DNA of 64,000 nucleotides from Bacteroidota bacterium (GTDB lineage: Bacteria; Bacteroidota; Bacteroidia; Bacteroidales; Paludibacteraceae): positions 62,001 to 126,000 of the forward strand of contig JAUZOL010000001.1 in the NCBI GenBank assembly GCA_030706455.1. Reading direction: 5' to 3'. The translations under genes and the position numbers were made by a program. This document shows positions 1-9,172 of the stretch, in pieces. The notes beneath the pieces are model-generated. The model saw only the letters and a list, made by a program, of their open reading frames with translations. It searched no databases and had not been told where the DNA came from. Within the stretch, counting starts at the first letter, position 1, and each line of letters starts with the position of its first letter.

Positions 1-2095
1 CGTCCGGAACAATTCCGAAATAAAGAGCTGCACTTAAAGCCGTTTGGCCCCCATTTGCATAACTTCCTTTGGCTGTATCCAGAAACTTTCGGTTTATCGC
101 CTCTTTGATGGTTGCCGCCAGAATTTTATAATACGATTCATCATCGACTCTACCAGTTAAGCCTGCAAATTTCGACAACAGCAAAGCATCCATATAGTAA
201 TAACAGGAAGAGGTCAATTCCACCGGAGTTTCTGTTTTCCAAGGCACCCAGTCGCCCAGACCAATGTCAACCAAATGATCTTTGGATCGGTAAGTCAGGT
301 AATCGACATACCGTTTGTAATTTTCATAGTGATTGCGAATCAACTCATCATCGCCATAATACTGATACAAATTCCATGGAATCAACAACAAACCACTATC
401 CCAGGCAGGACCGTTACCCCAAGAGTAACCCCAACCGGAACTTGGAATAATCCCCGGCACTTCTCCACTGTTACGTTGCTCATCGGCAAAATCGTTGATC
501 CATTTTTCATAGAATAAAATTCCGTCGAAATTCAGAAGTCCGAATTCAGAAGCAATATGCCCGTCTCCGGTCCAGCCGTTTTTTTCGCGATGCGGACAGT
601 CAGTAGGAATACTGAAAAGATTAGACAAATAGGACCATCTGGTCGCTTTCCAAATGGCATTTTCCAGCGGATTAGAACATTCAAAACTACCGATTGGAAA
701 CAGGTCGGTATGCATCACCATTCCTTCCAGACTCCCTTTTTCAAGATCAATCTCTTTGTCGGAGGATATTTCCACGTATCTGAAGCCATGATATGTAAAG
801 CGAGGCATATATTCTTCAATCCCTTCTCCTTTAAGAATATACGTATCGGTTTGTCCCTGCTCTAATGAATCTTCAAAAGTATAATATTGATTATTCAATT
901 TATTATCCAAACGACCATTTGCATCCAACTTATCACCGTGTTTTATTTGAATCACAGCTCCCTTCTCTCCCCTTATGCGAATTTTACTAAGTCCTGCAAA
1001 ATTCTGCCCTAAGTCGTAGAAATAAGTTTTAAAATCAATTTTTCTACATGCAATCGGTCTGATGGTTTCTTTAATTCGGATGGGTGGCATCAATTGCGAT
1101 TTCACGCGTCCTTCATTCGGCAAGATAACAGCAGCCTGCTTCCAACCCTTATCGTCAAAGCCTGTGGTATTCCATCCGGTTTGTTCTAACCGCGCATCAT
1201 ATTTTTCGCCGGAGTAGATATTATTGAATACGATAGGACCCATTCCAACTTTCCATGAAGTATCGCTGCTTATAATTTCTTTTTCTCCATTAGTATATTC
1301 TATCGATAAATTAAAAAGCAATCTGGGTCTGGCTCTCCATGGAGCTTTATCAAAATACCAGACAGCCTTTGATTGCTCGTTATACCATCCATTTCCAAGA
1401 ATTACACCAATTGCATTATTCCCTTCTTGCACAAAACGAGTAACATCATACGATGCATACAAGGCTGTTTTATCAAACCGCGTATAGCCCGGATCCAGCA
1501 TCCGATCTCCAATTTTTGATCCGTTGAAATACAGTTCATAATAACCAAGGCCACAGATATATGCAAAGGCTCTTTTCACTTTTTGTTTAGCAGCAAAAAT
1601 TTTGCGAAAATAGGGAGCCGGTTTAAAATTCACATTCTGACCATCGTCAATCCACGAACCTTTCCAGTCCTTTAAACCATATAAGCCTGTATTCCAACGA
1701 GCTATTGCAGACGGAACACAAGCTTTCCCATTTTCATCCCAGACGATGACTTTCCAGAAATATTGTTTATCAGATCGTAGAGACGGACCATTATACGGAA
1801 CTGAATTGGTTCGTGAACTACGTATCTTGCCGGAATCCCAAATATCAGTTTTGCCCTCAGATAGAAGAGACGAATCGGACGCTACCAAAATTCTGTAAGC
1901 TGATTGAAAAGCTCCTCTTCGTTCATCATCCAATCGCCATGACAATCGGGGATGAGGCACATCAATTCCACTCGGATTGCACTGATATTCGCATCTCGGA
2001 TCCACCGGTTGACCATAGGTCTGACTAAATCCCTGAATAAACAAGCTTTCCCAAAAGCAAGCAAACACTGCTAATAAAACCCTCATAAACAGCAT
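1..2095 (-). CDS. alpha-L-rhamnosidase, GH78 (C-terminus cut by window edge)
   Basis: Hydrolyses terminal alpha-L-rhamnose, probably in the periplasm or on the outer membrane. I translated the minus strand from ATG at 2095 to base 1 and met no stop, giving 698 visible residues; the end lies beyond the left edge. A second in-frame ATG at 2086 is an alternative start. The N-terminus is a signal-peptide-like segment, followed by a beta-sandwich region with the motif YYELYFNGSKIG. The GH78 signature DCPHREKNGWTGDGH is present, with Asp499 and Glu504 at the positions of the family's conserved DxxxxE acid pair. The general base normally lies further downstream, near the part that is cut off. The gene follows the second PUL's lipoproteins, and a terminator-like hairpin sits about 30 bp before its start. 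The family call is firm; linkage specificity cannot be read. Confidence 0.9.
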   Translation of the reverse strand, partial: MLFMRVLLAVFACFWESLFIQGFSQTYGQPVDPRCEYQCNPSGIDVPHPRLSWRLDDERRGAFQSAYRILVASDSSLLSEGKTDIWDSGKIRSSRTNSVPYNGPSLRSDKQYFWKVIVWDENGKACVPSAIARWNTGLYGLKDWKGSWIDDGQNVNFKPAPYFRKIFAAKQKVKRAFAYICGLGYYELYFNGSKIGDRMLDPGYTRFDKTALYASYDVTRFVQEGNNAIGVILGNGWYNEQSKAVWYFDKAPWRARPRLLFNLSIEYTNGEKEIISSDTSWKVGMGPIVFNNIYSGEKYDARLEQTGWNTTGFDDKGWKQAAVILPNEGRVKSQLMPPIRIKETIRPIACRKIDFKTYFYDLGQNFAGLSKIRIRGEKGAVIQIKHGDKLDANGRLDNKLNNQYYTFEDSLEQGQTDTYILKGEGIEEYMPRFTYHGFRYVEISSDKEIDLEKGSLEGMVMHTDLFPIGSFECSNPLENAIWKATRWSYLSNLFSIPTDCPHREKNGWTGDGHIASEFGLLNFDGILFYEKWINDFADEQRNSGEVPGIIPSSGWGYSWGNGPAWDSGLLLIPWNLYQYYGDDELIRNHYENYKRYVDYLTYRSKDHLVDIGLGDWVPWKTETPVELTSSCYYYMDALLLSKFAGLTGRVDDESYYKILAATIKEAINRKFLDTAKGSYANGGQTALSAALYFGIVPD

Positions 2096-2124
2096 TTTAA
2101 TTTTTACATCCTATTTTCAAAGAA

Positions 2125-2161
2125 AAATGCCATCCAAATACGGATTATTAAGATGGCATTT
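2125..2161 (-). terminator. rho-independent terminator or attenuator before GH78
   Basis: Arms AAATGCCATC (2125-2134) and GATGGCATTT (2152-2161) are perfect 10-bp complements. On the minus strand the stem runs into a T-rich tract. It lies 63 bp after the stop of the 275-aa lipoprotein gene and only 30 bp before the GH78 start, so it either ends the upstream operon or attenuates read-through into GH78. Confidence 0.75.
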
Positions 2162-2223
2162 TATCTTCTTCTCATATAAGCAAACACTCTCCCTTTTTTC
2201 AGGAAATCAACAGAAAAATCAGT

Positions 2224-3051
2224 CTATTTTTGAATTTTCTCATCAATCAAAAGGTCTCCCTCTGGTTCTGTCATCGAAATAATTTTGATCAAGCCTCTCT
2301 TGCCTCCTTTTGTGATAAAGAAAATTACATCACCCTCTTTAATAGCAACTTCCTTAAGCGGTGCTGTATAATCCTTAAAATAAATATCGGATCTGATTTT
2401 ATCAAAGTCAGCCGCACTCAATGTCGTTTTATTAAACCTTGTACCAGTATCTTTTAACCGATTCACACCATAATATATGCTATCAAGATCGGTACAAGCC
2501 AGCTTTGCATCATCAAAAAAGACATCCAAAAGAGGCGCAACATCAGGATCGGTAGTAGCACTTCCACTTTGCATTGTTCCGGTTTCTGCTTCCAGACAAC
2601 TTCCATACCCACTATTCCAACCGCCTAAATAGATTCCCGAAAAAGTCTTAATATTTACCGGAATAGTTTTAATAGTAAAGCTCTTTTCGTCCTGATGACC
2701 GCCTTTCTGTGTCACGACCACTTTAATTGTGGTAGTAGATGTAACCTGAGGAACTGATATTGAAAATCCACAGGTATCTTTGAGATTATACTTTGCAGTA
2801 CCGGCCATTTCCACCTGATCTGGTTTGTTATTGAACGTAAAACTCCGAAAGAACTGTACTTGTTCAATATTTCCACCTGCTACGATTTTCCCCTTCAACA
2901 CGTAAGTATCATTCTCATAGACAGAATCAATAGCTGAAGCTTGATCGAAAGTAAATGACACCGGGAAAACATCATTATCCGATTTACAACTAGTGACCAA
3001 ATTCATTGCCACAACAGCAATCACGAGAATACAAAACCTTATCTTGTTCAT
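2224..3051 (-). CDS. lipoprotein of unknown function, probable surface glycan-binding protein
   Basis: 275 residues. The signal peptide ends in a lipobox (LVTSC, lipid-accepting Cys22), followed by KSDNDVF; an acidic stretch after the cysteine is typical of surface export in Bacteroidota. Residues about 30-130 look like one all-beta Ig-type domain. The C-terminal half (about 135-275) contains a Gly-rich GGWNSGYG segment and two further cysteines; I do not recognise it. It is the last gene of the tandem SusCD operon, 37 bp after the F5/8 lipoprotein. Position and lipidation fit an SGBP (SusE/F-position) protein, which is inference from context only. Confidence 0.75.
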   Translation of the reverse strand: MNKIRFCILVIAVVAMNLVTSCKSDNDVFPVSFTFDQASAIDSVYENDTYVLKGKIVAGGNIEQVQFFRSFTFNNKPDQVEMAGTAKYNLKDTCGFSISVPQVTSTTTIKVVVTQKGGHQDEKSFTIKTIPVNIKTFSGIYLGGWNSGYGSCLEAETGTMQSGSATTDPDVAPLLDVFFDDAKLACTDLDSIYYGVNRLKDTGTRFNKTTLSAADFDKIRSDIYFKDYTAPLKEVAIKEGDVIFFITKGGKRGLIKIISMTEPEGDLLIDEKIQK

Positions 3052-3088
3052 AAATTTACTGTTTTAATAAATGAGAAACCAATCAGAG

Positions 3089-4162
3089 TTATTTATAAAA
3101 GACGGACATTTCAGCCATGTGCATCCAAGGTTGTCCACCACTAATTCCAACAAACTTTATATATCGCCCGTATATCTGTGCAAATGGATAATCGTGACCA
3201 TATACCTTGGTATTATCAAAAGCATAAGTGCCAATATCGGTAAAATTCACTCCATCCTGACTGTACATCAACTGAATTTTGGTCGGCGCCCATTGCCCAT
3301 TGCCACCATCATCCTGACGACGTACAAACTGGATGTCATTTACAAAATAACTATTGCCAAGATCAACAACAACCCAATGAGGGAAGCCTGTTAATTGTGT
3401 ATGCCAATAAGTGTATATATCATTATCTATCAGATAAGACCCTGAACACCCACCCCATTCTGAAGAAATAGATGCAATCGACATCTGGCTTTTAGCCAAT
3501 TCTCCAATAGTTGGAGTCACGGGATCTAAAGCCCGTGCCGCAGATTTGCTTCCTGAGACATTTTCAACCGTTACTGTTATGGTTGTTGCCGCCATAAAAC
3601 TTCCAACAACAGCCTTTCCAGAAGTAGACGCCTTAAATTTCTTCACCTGATTAACTCCCTGTCCATCGGTAAATGAAATATTCACGTAATTTTCAACTCC
3701 GGTCTCATTGGTCCAGCTGACTTCTGCACCTTCAAAAGCCGGCACGGCTTTAATTGTAGTAAGAATATAATCCTTTGCCGCATCGGTACTTAATGGAGTC
3801 GCCGAAATATTAACAGTTTTAGACACAGCTCCGGAAAAGCCATATGAAGTCAATGTAAAGTCATACGACTTAACATCAGTAAAACCACCTATTGTTAAGG
3901 TAGTACGACCTGTAGCATCAGCATCGTAACAGCTCACTTTTCTGGTCACCTTTTGCCCTTTAGCATTCACATATGAAACCATGGTATAGTAGTAATCCTT
4001 ATCTGCCGGATCAGCCCAGTTCAAAATTACCGAACCGTAAAAAGGAGTAGTTTTCACATCTGTCACAGGAGTTATTGTTCCACCCTGACTGTCATCTTTA
4101 CTACACGATGGCAGCAATGTGACCAAAATAAATATTCCCAATATATATATTAGTTTATTCAT
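3089..4162 (-). CDS. lipoprotein with C-terminal F5/8 type C (discoidin) domain
   Basis: 357 residues. The signal peptide and lipobox (TLLPSC, Cys20) mark an outer-membrane lipoprotein. Two Ig/FnIII-like units follow (about 32-125 and 130-215), each with the pattern 'V.W......YY/YVNISF...G'. Residues about 218-357 form an F5/8 type C fold: ASISSEWGG near its start, DNDIYTYWHT, WVVVDLG, and GRYIKFVG near the end. Such domains bind sugars, and proteins of this layout occupy the SusE/F slot of many PULs. It lies downstream of the second SusD, separated by a hairpin at 4248-4278. The likely job is glycan capture next to SusCD; the ligand is not readable. Confidence 0.82.
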   Translation of the reverse strand: MNKLIYILGIFILVTLLPSCSKDDSQGGTITPVTDVKTTPFYGSVILNWADPADKDYYYTMVSYVNAKGQKVTRKVSCYDADATGRTTLTIGGFTDVKSYDFTLTSYGFSGAVSKTVNISATPLSTDAAKDYILTTIKAVPAFEGAEVSWTNETGVENYVNISFTDGQGVNQVKKFKASTSGKAVVGSFMAATTITVTVENVSGSKSAARALDPVTPTIGELAKSQMSIASISSEWGGCSGSYLIDNDIYTYWHTQLTGFPHWVVVDLGNSYFVNDIQFVRRQDDGGNGQWAPTKIQLMYSQDGVNFTDIGTYAFDNTKVYGHDYPFAQIYGRYIKFVGISGGQPWMHMAEMSVFYK

Positions 4163-4247
4163 AGTTCTGTAAGTTTATATCATCAACTTTAAGTATTTGA
4201 AATCCTATTCTTGTGCTGTCAAACTTGAGATTTGAGACTCGGAATTT

Positions 4248-4278
4248 AATCTGCGGAAGAAATTCCCCCGCAGATTAT
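4248..4278 (-). terminator. intercistronic hairpin between SusD and F5/8 lipoprotein
   Basis: TAATCTGCGG (4248-4257) pairs perfectly with CCGCAGATTA (4269-4278) across an 11-nt loop. It starts 6 bp after the SusD stop. The minus-strand 3' flank is AT-rich but lacks a clean T-run, so a processing or attenuation site is as likely as a full terminator. Confidence 0.55.
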
Positions 4279-4283
4279 TAACA

Positions 4284-6050
4284 CTACTCCCAACCCGGAT
4301 TTTGCCAGTTCTGACCTGTCAATGTCAACATTTTAGTGACTTCACTACGTTCAATTGGATAAAGCAAATATTTATCACTGGTAGTCACTCTGTCATCAAA
4401 CTTAAAACGATTATAGGTTGTAACCGATCCATTCACGGTAATATCCATACCTGTAATTACCTTAAAGATATCAAGCGTTTTCCAACGACGAACATCAAAG
4501 AAGCGTTTTCCTTCGAAAGCAAATTCGATACGACGCTCGTTACGGTATCTGGCTTCAAAGTCTGCCTTTGACAAGCCCGAGGGCAGATCCGGCATACCGG
4601 CTCTTGTCCGTATTGCATTGACAGCATCACGTGCTGACATGGTCATGCTACCTCCGATTGTAACTTTTGTATCAGGATTGCCTGCATTATAAGCCGCTTC
4701 TGCAAAATTCATATACAATTCAGCCAAGCGGAACAATCGGTTATAACCATCGTAATTTGCATATTTTGAAGATCTGAAGTCATTAAACTTTCTCAAATAA
4801 TAACCTGTGTGGGTATATTTTATATCCGTCCTGTTAATTCCTTCTGTTCCCCCTTCATATGTTTGAACCTTAACTCCAGTCGGTTGGTCCAAATAACGTA
4901 AAGCTCCGTTATAATAAATGGATGCGTAAAATCTCGGGTCACGATTGGCATAAGGATCTGCTGCATCATAACCGGAACCCACATTTATAACCGGTTGTAA
5001 ATGCTGGGCATCTTTGTAACCAGTAATGGCTTGTTGACCATTCGCCATCTCATATGCATCAATCAACTCTTGAGAAGGACAAATACCTGATTCGCTTACC
5101 CCATCATTAGTAGGCAAACCAAACCAAGACCAAACGGACAGCTGACCATTAACAGCATAAATTGATTCCTTATCCGTCTTTCGCTTATCATATGGCGACG
5201 CTAAGAAATAAGATGCATACGCATTTGGAGCATTTGGAGAAACGATATTCCAAAGAGAATAATCATGAGAAAGACACTGATATAAGGCATCTTTGGTTAC
5301 ATTCAAAGCCTCAGTCCAGGTAAGTGTACCATCGTTAAATAAAGGGCTAACCGCAAACAGAGCAGCTTCCGATTTAATAGCATAAGCTACGGCACGTGTC
5401 ATCATTCCATTTTGGCTATCTTCACTGAGACTCCATACAAAAGCCTGATCTGAAGTTGCGAGGGCTGCATCACAATCGGATAAGATTAGTTTTACGATGT
5501 CGCCAACTTTAGCTTTTGTTGCCTTCGAGTAGTCGTAATTAGTTCCCAAATCGGTGGTAACTAAAGGCACCTGTCCATATCGTTTAAACAGTTCTAGGTA
5601 ATAATATGCCCGTAGTACACGAGCCTGAGCTATCCAACCCGCTTTTTCATTATCTGTTGCAAAAGCAGTAGACGTCGGCATGTTTGCGATAAAGACATTA
5701 CATTTTCTGATTCCATCAAAGAATCGGGTCCAGGGTTGTCCATCAAAACTGTACGAGCCATAGTTATCCACAGACATACCAATAGAATACCAGTATCTGT
5801 AACGATCACCTGCATTTATCATACGTGAATCAACAGCTTCGTCCGTCAACCCTGCAATATCAAGGTCCATTCCATTGCGATAATTATAGCATGAATTTAA
5901 ATATCCCTGTACGCTGTTCCGATCTTTAAATACGTCTGCCATGGTGGTATGTCCATCATTATTCAAATCCAGAGCATTATTACATGATATAAAAAACATA
6001 GCACATACAATGGCAGATAAAATCTTATATATTTTCATAGTCATAGTCAT
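4284..6050 (-). CDS. SusD/RagB family outer-membrane glycan-binding lipoprotein (second pair)
   Basis: 588 residues. Lipoprotein signal with FFISC (Cys23); Met5 is an equally good start. The mature protein opens CNNALDLNNDG, like SusD family N-termini. Helical TPR-type segments follow, including ARVLRAYYYLELFKRYGQVP at about residue 145, a hallmark of the family. The C-terminal part has RNERRIEFAFEGKRFFDVRRW and ends GQNWQNPGW, also typical. SusD proteins sit as a lid over the partner SusC barrel. The partner is the gene immediately upstream, 24 bp away. Substrate is unknown. Confidence 0.95.
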   Translation of the reverse strand: MTMTMKIYKILSAIVCAMFFISCNNALDLNNDGHTTMADVFKDRNSVQGYLNSCYNYRNGMDLDIAGLTDEAVDSRMINAGDRYRYWYSIGMSVDNYGSYSFDGQPWTRFFDGIRKCNVFIANMPTSTAFATDNEKAGWIAQARVLRAYYYLELFKRYGQVPLVTTDLGTNYDYSKATKAKVGDIVKLILSDCDAALATSDQAFVWSLSEDSQNGMMTRAVAYAIKSEAALFAVSPLFNDGTLTWTEALNVTKDALYQCLSHDYSLWNIVSPNAPNAYASYFLASPYDKRKTDKESIYAVNGQLSVWSWFGLPTNDGVSESGICPSQELIDAYEMANGQQAITGYKDAQHLQPVINVGSGYDAADPYANRDPRFYASIYYNGALRYLDQPTGVKVQTYEGGTEGINRTDIKYTHTGYYLRKFNDFRSSKYANYDGYNRLFRLAELYMNFAEAAYNAGNPDTKVTIGGSMTMSARDAVNAIRTRAGMPDLPSGLSKADFEARYRNERRIEFAFEGKRFFDVRRWKTLDIFKVITGMDITVNGSVTTYNRFKFDDRVTTSDKYLLYPIERSEVTKMLTLTGQNWQNPGWE

Positions 6051-6074
6051 TAAATAAAAGCTTTTTCCGACATT

Positions 6075-9000
6075 TTAAAAATTAGCTCTAATACCGATAT
6101 TATACACTCTGTACACAGGTATCTGTTGATAGCTATCGGCTTCAGGACCAAAATCATTTGATTTCATATGATCCCATGTCAATAGATTCTGGCCACTCAA
6201 CACAAATCGCAACGACTCTACGCCAAAACGTTTTGTCATGTTTGTCGGAAGCGTGTACCCAAGTTCCACATTCTTCAGCCGAACATACGAGCGGTTATAA
6301 ACATAGTAATCGCTATACTGGAAGCTTGTTGAGGTTCCGGTTGTAAGAGCCGGGGCGGTAATCTTCTCTCCATTATTCCAACGTTCTTCAGTCCATGCAT
6401 TGCGATGCAAAGAGCCGTAAACGCCGTCATAAGCATTTTCCCATACTCCCATGCCTGAATACACAGAGTTCCACTTTCCAACACCTTCCACCAAAACACT
6501 AAGATCAAATGATTTGTATTTAAGAAGGCCGTTAAACCCAAATGTATAATTAGGAATTGAACCGTTTGTTATCGGAGCTTTATCCTTCTCATCTATAGTG
6601 CCGTCATGATTCAAATCCTGATATTTCAAATCACCTACACGAGGAGTTCCAAAAGAATAAGTAGGACCTTTGGCAATTTCGTTTTTGAAATTGTAAAAAC
6701 CATTACCATTGCTATAATCTACCAAATAACCGAATACCTGTCCGTAAGAGAATCCCTGATCACGGAACGGATAAGCATAATCTGCTCCCCGGTTAACCTC
6801 GCCGTCGTATATTACTTTGTTCTTGTTATAGGCCACATATCCACCGACTTTGAATTCAAGTCCGTTCTTAAGAGCTTTTCCTACAGCCAGAGAGATTTCG
6901 TAACCTTTATTTTCATAAATCCCGGCATTAGTAGGTGGATATTGACCCAAGTCAACACCTTGATATGTTGGCGTCAAAGCAACAGATGTGATAACGGCAT
7001 TATTGAGTTTTTCACGGAACAAGTCTACTGACAAGCTTACCCAGTTAAAGAGTCCCAAATCAACACCGACATTGGTTTTCTTGGTTTTTTCAGCTCTTAA
7101 ACTCGGGTTTCCAAGGCTATTTTCATTCACGATGTAACCCAATGCGCCGATAGGGCCACCACCATCAACTTTCACATTATCTTCATAAGAATAGCGTCTC
7201 AATCCGTTTTGGTCATTGGCAGTCATACCGTATGCTGCTCTCAATTTAGCCAGGCTAATAAACGACAGATCTTTCATAAACGATTCATTAGATACAATCC
7301 ATGCAGCCGACACAGCAGGAGTTGTGGTCCATCTGGTCTTTGCAAGATATTGCTCACTGCCAGAATATCCACAATCCAGTCTTAATGCATATTTATGAGC
7401 ATAGTTGTAAGAGACGTCGACTCCGGAATTAATGTGCATATAAGGCATAGGTTCTGTTGTTTCAAATCGCTGATAAAACGAATATGCCATTGCACTCAGG
7501 TGATGGTTATTCCAGTCGCGTTTATAATCCACTTTTCCTCTCAGGTATAAATCATAAAACTCACATGTATTTACGCCATAATTCAACCCGGAATTATCAG
7601 AAGTTCCTTTCCTCACAAAATCCAGCTTTGTTGGGTCTGTAGTCCTTGTATACAATCTGTGATCTTTGGTCGTAGAAAGAGAATTTGTGGTATTGGACAT
7701 ATAAGAAACATCACCGGTAACACTTAATCCTTTCGTAAGAAAATCCAAATCGGCCTTTACTCCAAAGTCTGAATAAATATTTGTAACTGTGTGATTGATA
7801 TATCCGCTACGGTTGATCATTCCAAACGCTGAATCGCCTTCCTTCTGAGTAACAATTACTTCGTTTGCCGGATAACCAGCCCCCTCAACCGTTGGGGTAA
7901 CGGGGCCATATTCAGTAGAGGGCATTGTAAACAGGTGAGGATAAATATTACCTAAAAATCCTGAGCCGGGAACATGTTCTTTTTTAACATTTCCTGCCAC
8001 GTTCATATAGGCGCTCAAAAACTTGTTTATCTTAACATCCAGATTAGTTCTGAAATTGAACCAATACCATGCATTATTGGGGTTATATTTATCGTTCGAC
8101 TCTGTCTTATACGGGCCATCTGTATGCATCAGGTTAAGATTTGAGAAATAGGTAACATGCTCATTACCTCCGGTCACATTAACACCCATACGCTGCATCT
8201 GCTGAACATTTTTCATTAGCAAGGAATACCAATTGGTATTGGGATACAGAGGATCATTGCCAGCGCGATATTTGGCTATTGCATCATCTGAATAAAACTT
8301 GTTTTTCCCTAAGCCGTCATTATAAGCAGCTTCATTACGCAGCGTTGCATATTCTGCCGAATTGATAAATACCGGTTTTGTGGTAACCTGTTGTAATGAT
8401 TCGTCAAAATTAAAACTGACTTTTATTTTACCCGGGACTCCTCGTTTTGTTCTGATCAACAACACGCCATTAGATCCTTCAGCTCCATACAATGCCTGCG
8501 ATGCCGCATCCTTCAATATGGTAACCGATTCAATTTCATTTGCTGAAATATACGACATACTATAACTCTCAGTCCCCGGATAACATACGACTCCGTCTAT
8601 TACAACCAAAGGCGGATTGTTATGTATACTGGAAATGCCCCGGATATGAAGATCATAATTGGCCCGACCAACTTCACTATAGGTCTCATGAGCTGTTAAA
8701 CCCGATAAATTACCGGCCAGAGCCTGAGTTAATATGGAAACCGGAGCTTTTGCCAGCTGATTGGAAACAGCAGTTGATGCAGCTCCCGAAAAATCGGTTT
8801 TAGACATTGTCGTATAGCCCAAATCTATAGTTTCGTCCATCTGGCTGATATCAGCCTTCATCTCCACATTCATTCCATCCTGCACACTGTTTTTCGTACT
8901 CTTATATCCTAATAAAGAAAAACCGTATGAATTGTCTTCTTGTGTCTTCATCACGGAAAACTTTCCGTTAACATCAGTAACCCCTATGGGTGTACCTTTT

Positions 9001-9143
9001 GCTGCTGTGATCACAACGCCAGACAACGGCTTGCCTTGCGCATCCTTAACCGTACCACTGATACTGATATTTTGAGCTAATACGGGTAACGCGAATCCGA
9101 GCAGAACAATAAGCACGTATATATATTTTTTATTCATTGTCAT
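6075..9143 (-). CDS. SusC/RagA family TonB-dependent transporter (second pair)
   Basis: Outer-membrane importer for oligosaccharides, driven by TonB. An upstream in-frame ATG at 9194 would overlap the preceding SusD stop, so I chose the ATG at 9143 (or 9137), right before a clear signal peptide (KKYIYVLIVLLGFALP). That gives about 1,022 residues, normal for SusC. A carboxypeptidase-regulatory-like domain follows (SGTVKDAQGKPLSGVVITAA), then the plug (ALAGNLSGLTAHE, IRGISSIHNNPPLVVIDG, ILKDAASQALYGAEGSNGV) and a long beta-barrel ending in aromatic-rich strands with final Phe. The usual VVVGYG segment before the plug is replaced by a divergent DLGYTTMSKTD. It sits directly between the two SusD genes. 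Confidence 0.94.
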   Translation of the reverse strand: MTMNKKYIYVLIVLLGFALPVLAQNISISGTVKDAQGKPLSGVVITAAKGTPIGVTDVNGKFSVMKTQEDNSYGFSLLGYKSTKNSVQDGMNVEMKADISQMDETIDLGYTTMSKTDFSGAASTAVSNQLAKAPVSILTQALAGNLSGLTAHETYSEVGRANYDLHIRGISSIHNNPPLVVIDGVVCYPGTESYSMSYISANEIESVTILKDAASQALYGAEGSNGVLLIRTKRGVPGKIKVSFNFDESLQQVTTKPVFINSAEYATLRNEAAYNDGLGKNKFYSDDAIAKYRAGNDPLYPNTNWYSLLMKNVQQMQRMGVNVTGGNEHVTYFSNLNLMHTDGPYKTESNDKYNPNNAWYWFNFRTNLDVKINKFLSAYMNVAGNVKKEHVPGSGFLGNIYPHLFTMPSTEYGPVTPTVEGAGYPANEVIVTQKEGDSAFGMINRSGYINHTVTNIYSDFGVKADLDFLTKGLSVTGDVSYMSNTTNSLSTTKDHRLYTRTTDPTKLDFVRKGTSDNSGLNYGVNTCEFYDLYLRGKVDYKRDWNNHHLSAMAYSFYQRFETTEPMPYMHINSGVDVSYNYAHKYALRLDCGYSGSEQYLAKTRWTTTPAVSAAWIVSNESFMKDLSFISLAKLRAAYGMTANDQNGLRRYSYEDNVKVDGGGPIGALGYIVNENSLGNPSLRAEKTKKTNVGVDLGLFNWVSLSVDLFREKLNNAVITSVALTPTYQGVDLGQYPPTNAGIYENKGYEISLAVGKALKNGLEFKVGGYVAYNKNKVIYDGEVNRGADYAYPFRDQGFSYGQVFGYLVDYSNGNGFYNFKNEIAKGPTYSFGTPRVGDLKYQDLNHDGTIDEKDKAPITNGSIPNYTFGFNGLLKYKSFDLSVLVEGVGKWNSVYSGMGVWENAYDGVYGSLHRNAWTEERWNNGEKITAPALTTGTSTSFQYSDYYVYNRSYVRLKNVELGYTLPTNMTKRFGVESLRFVLSGQNLLTWDHMKSNDFGPEADSYQQIPVYRVYNIGIRANF

Positions 9144-9172
9144 AATTGTTTCTTTTAACAGATAAAACTTCA

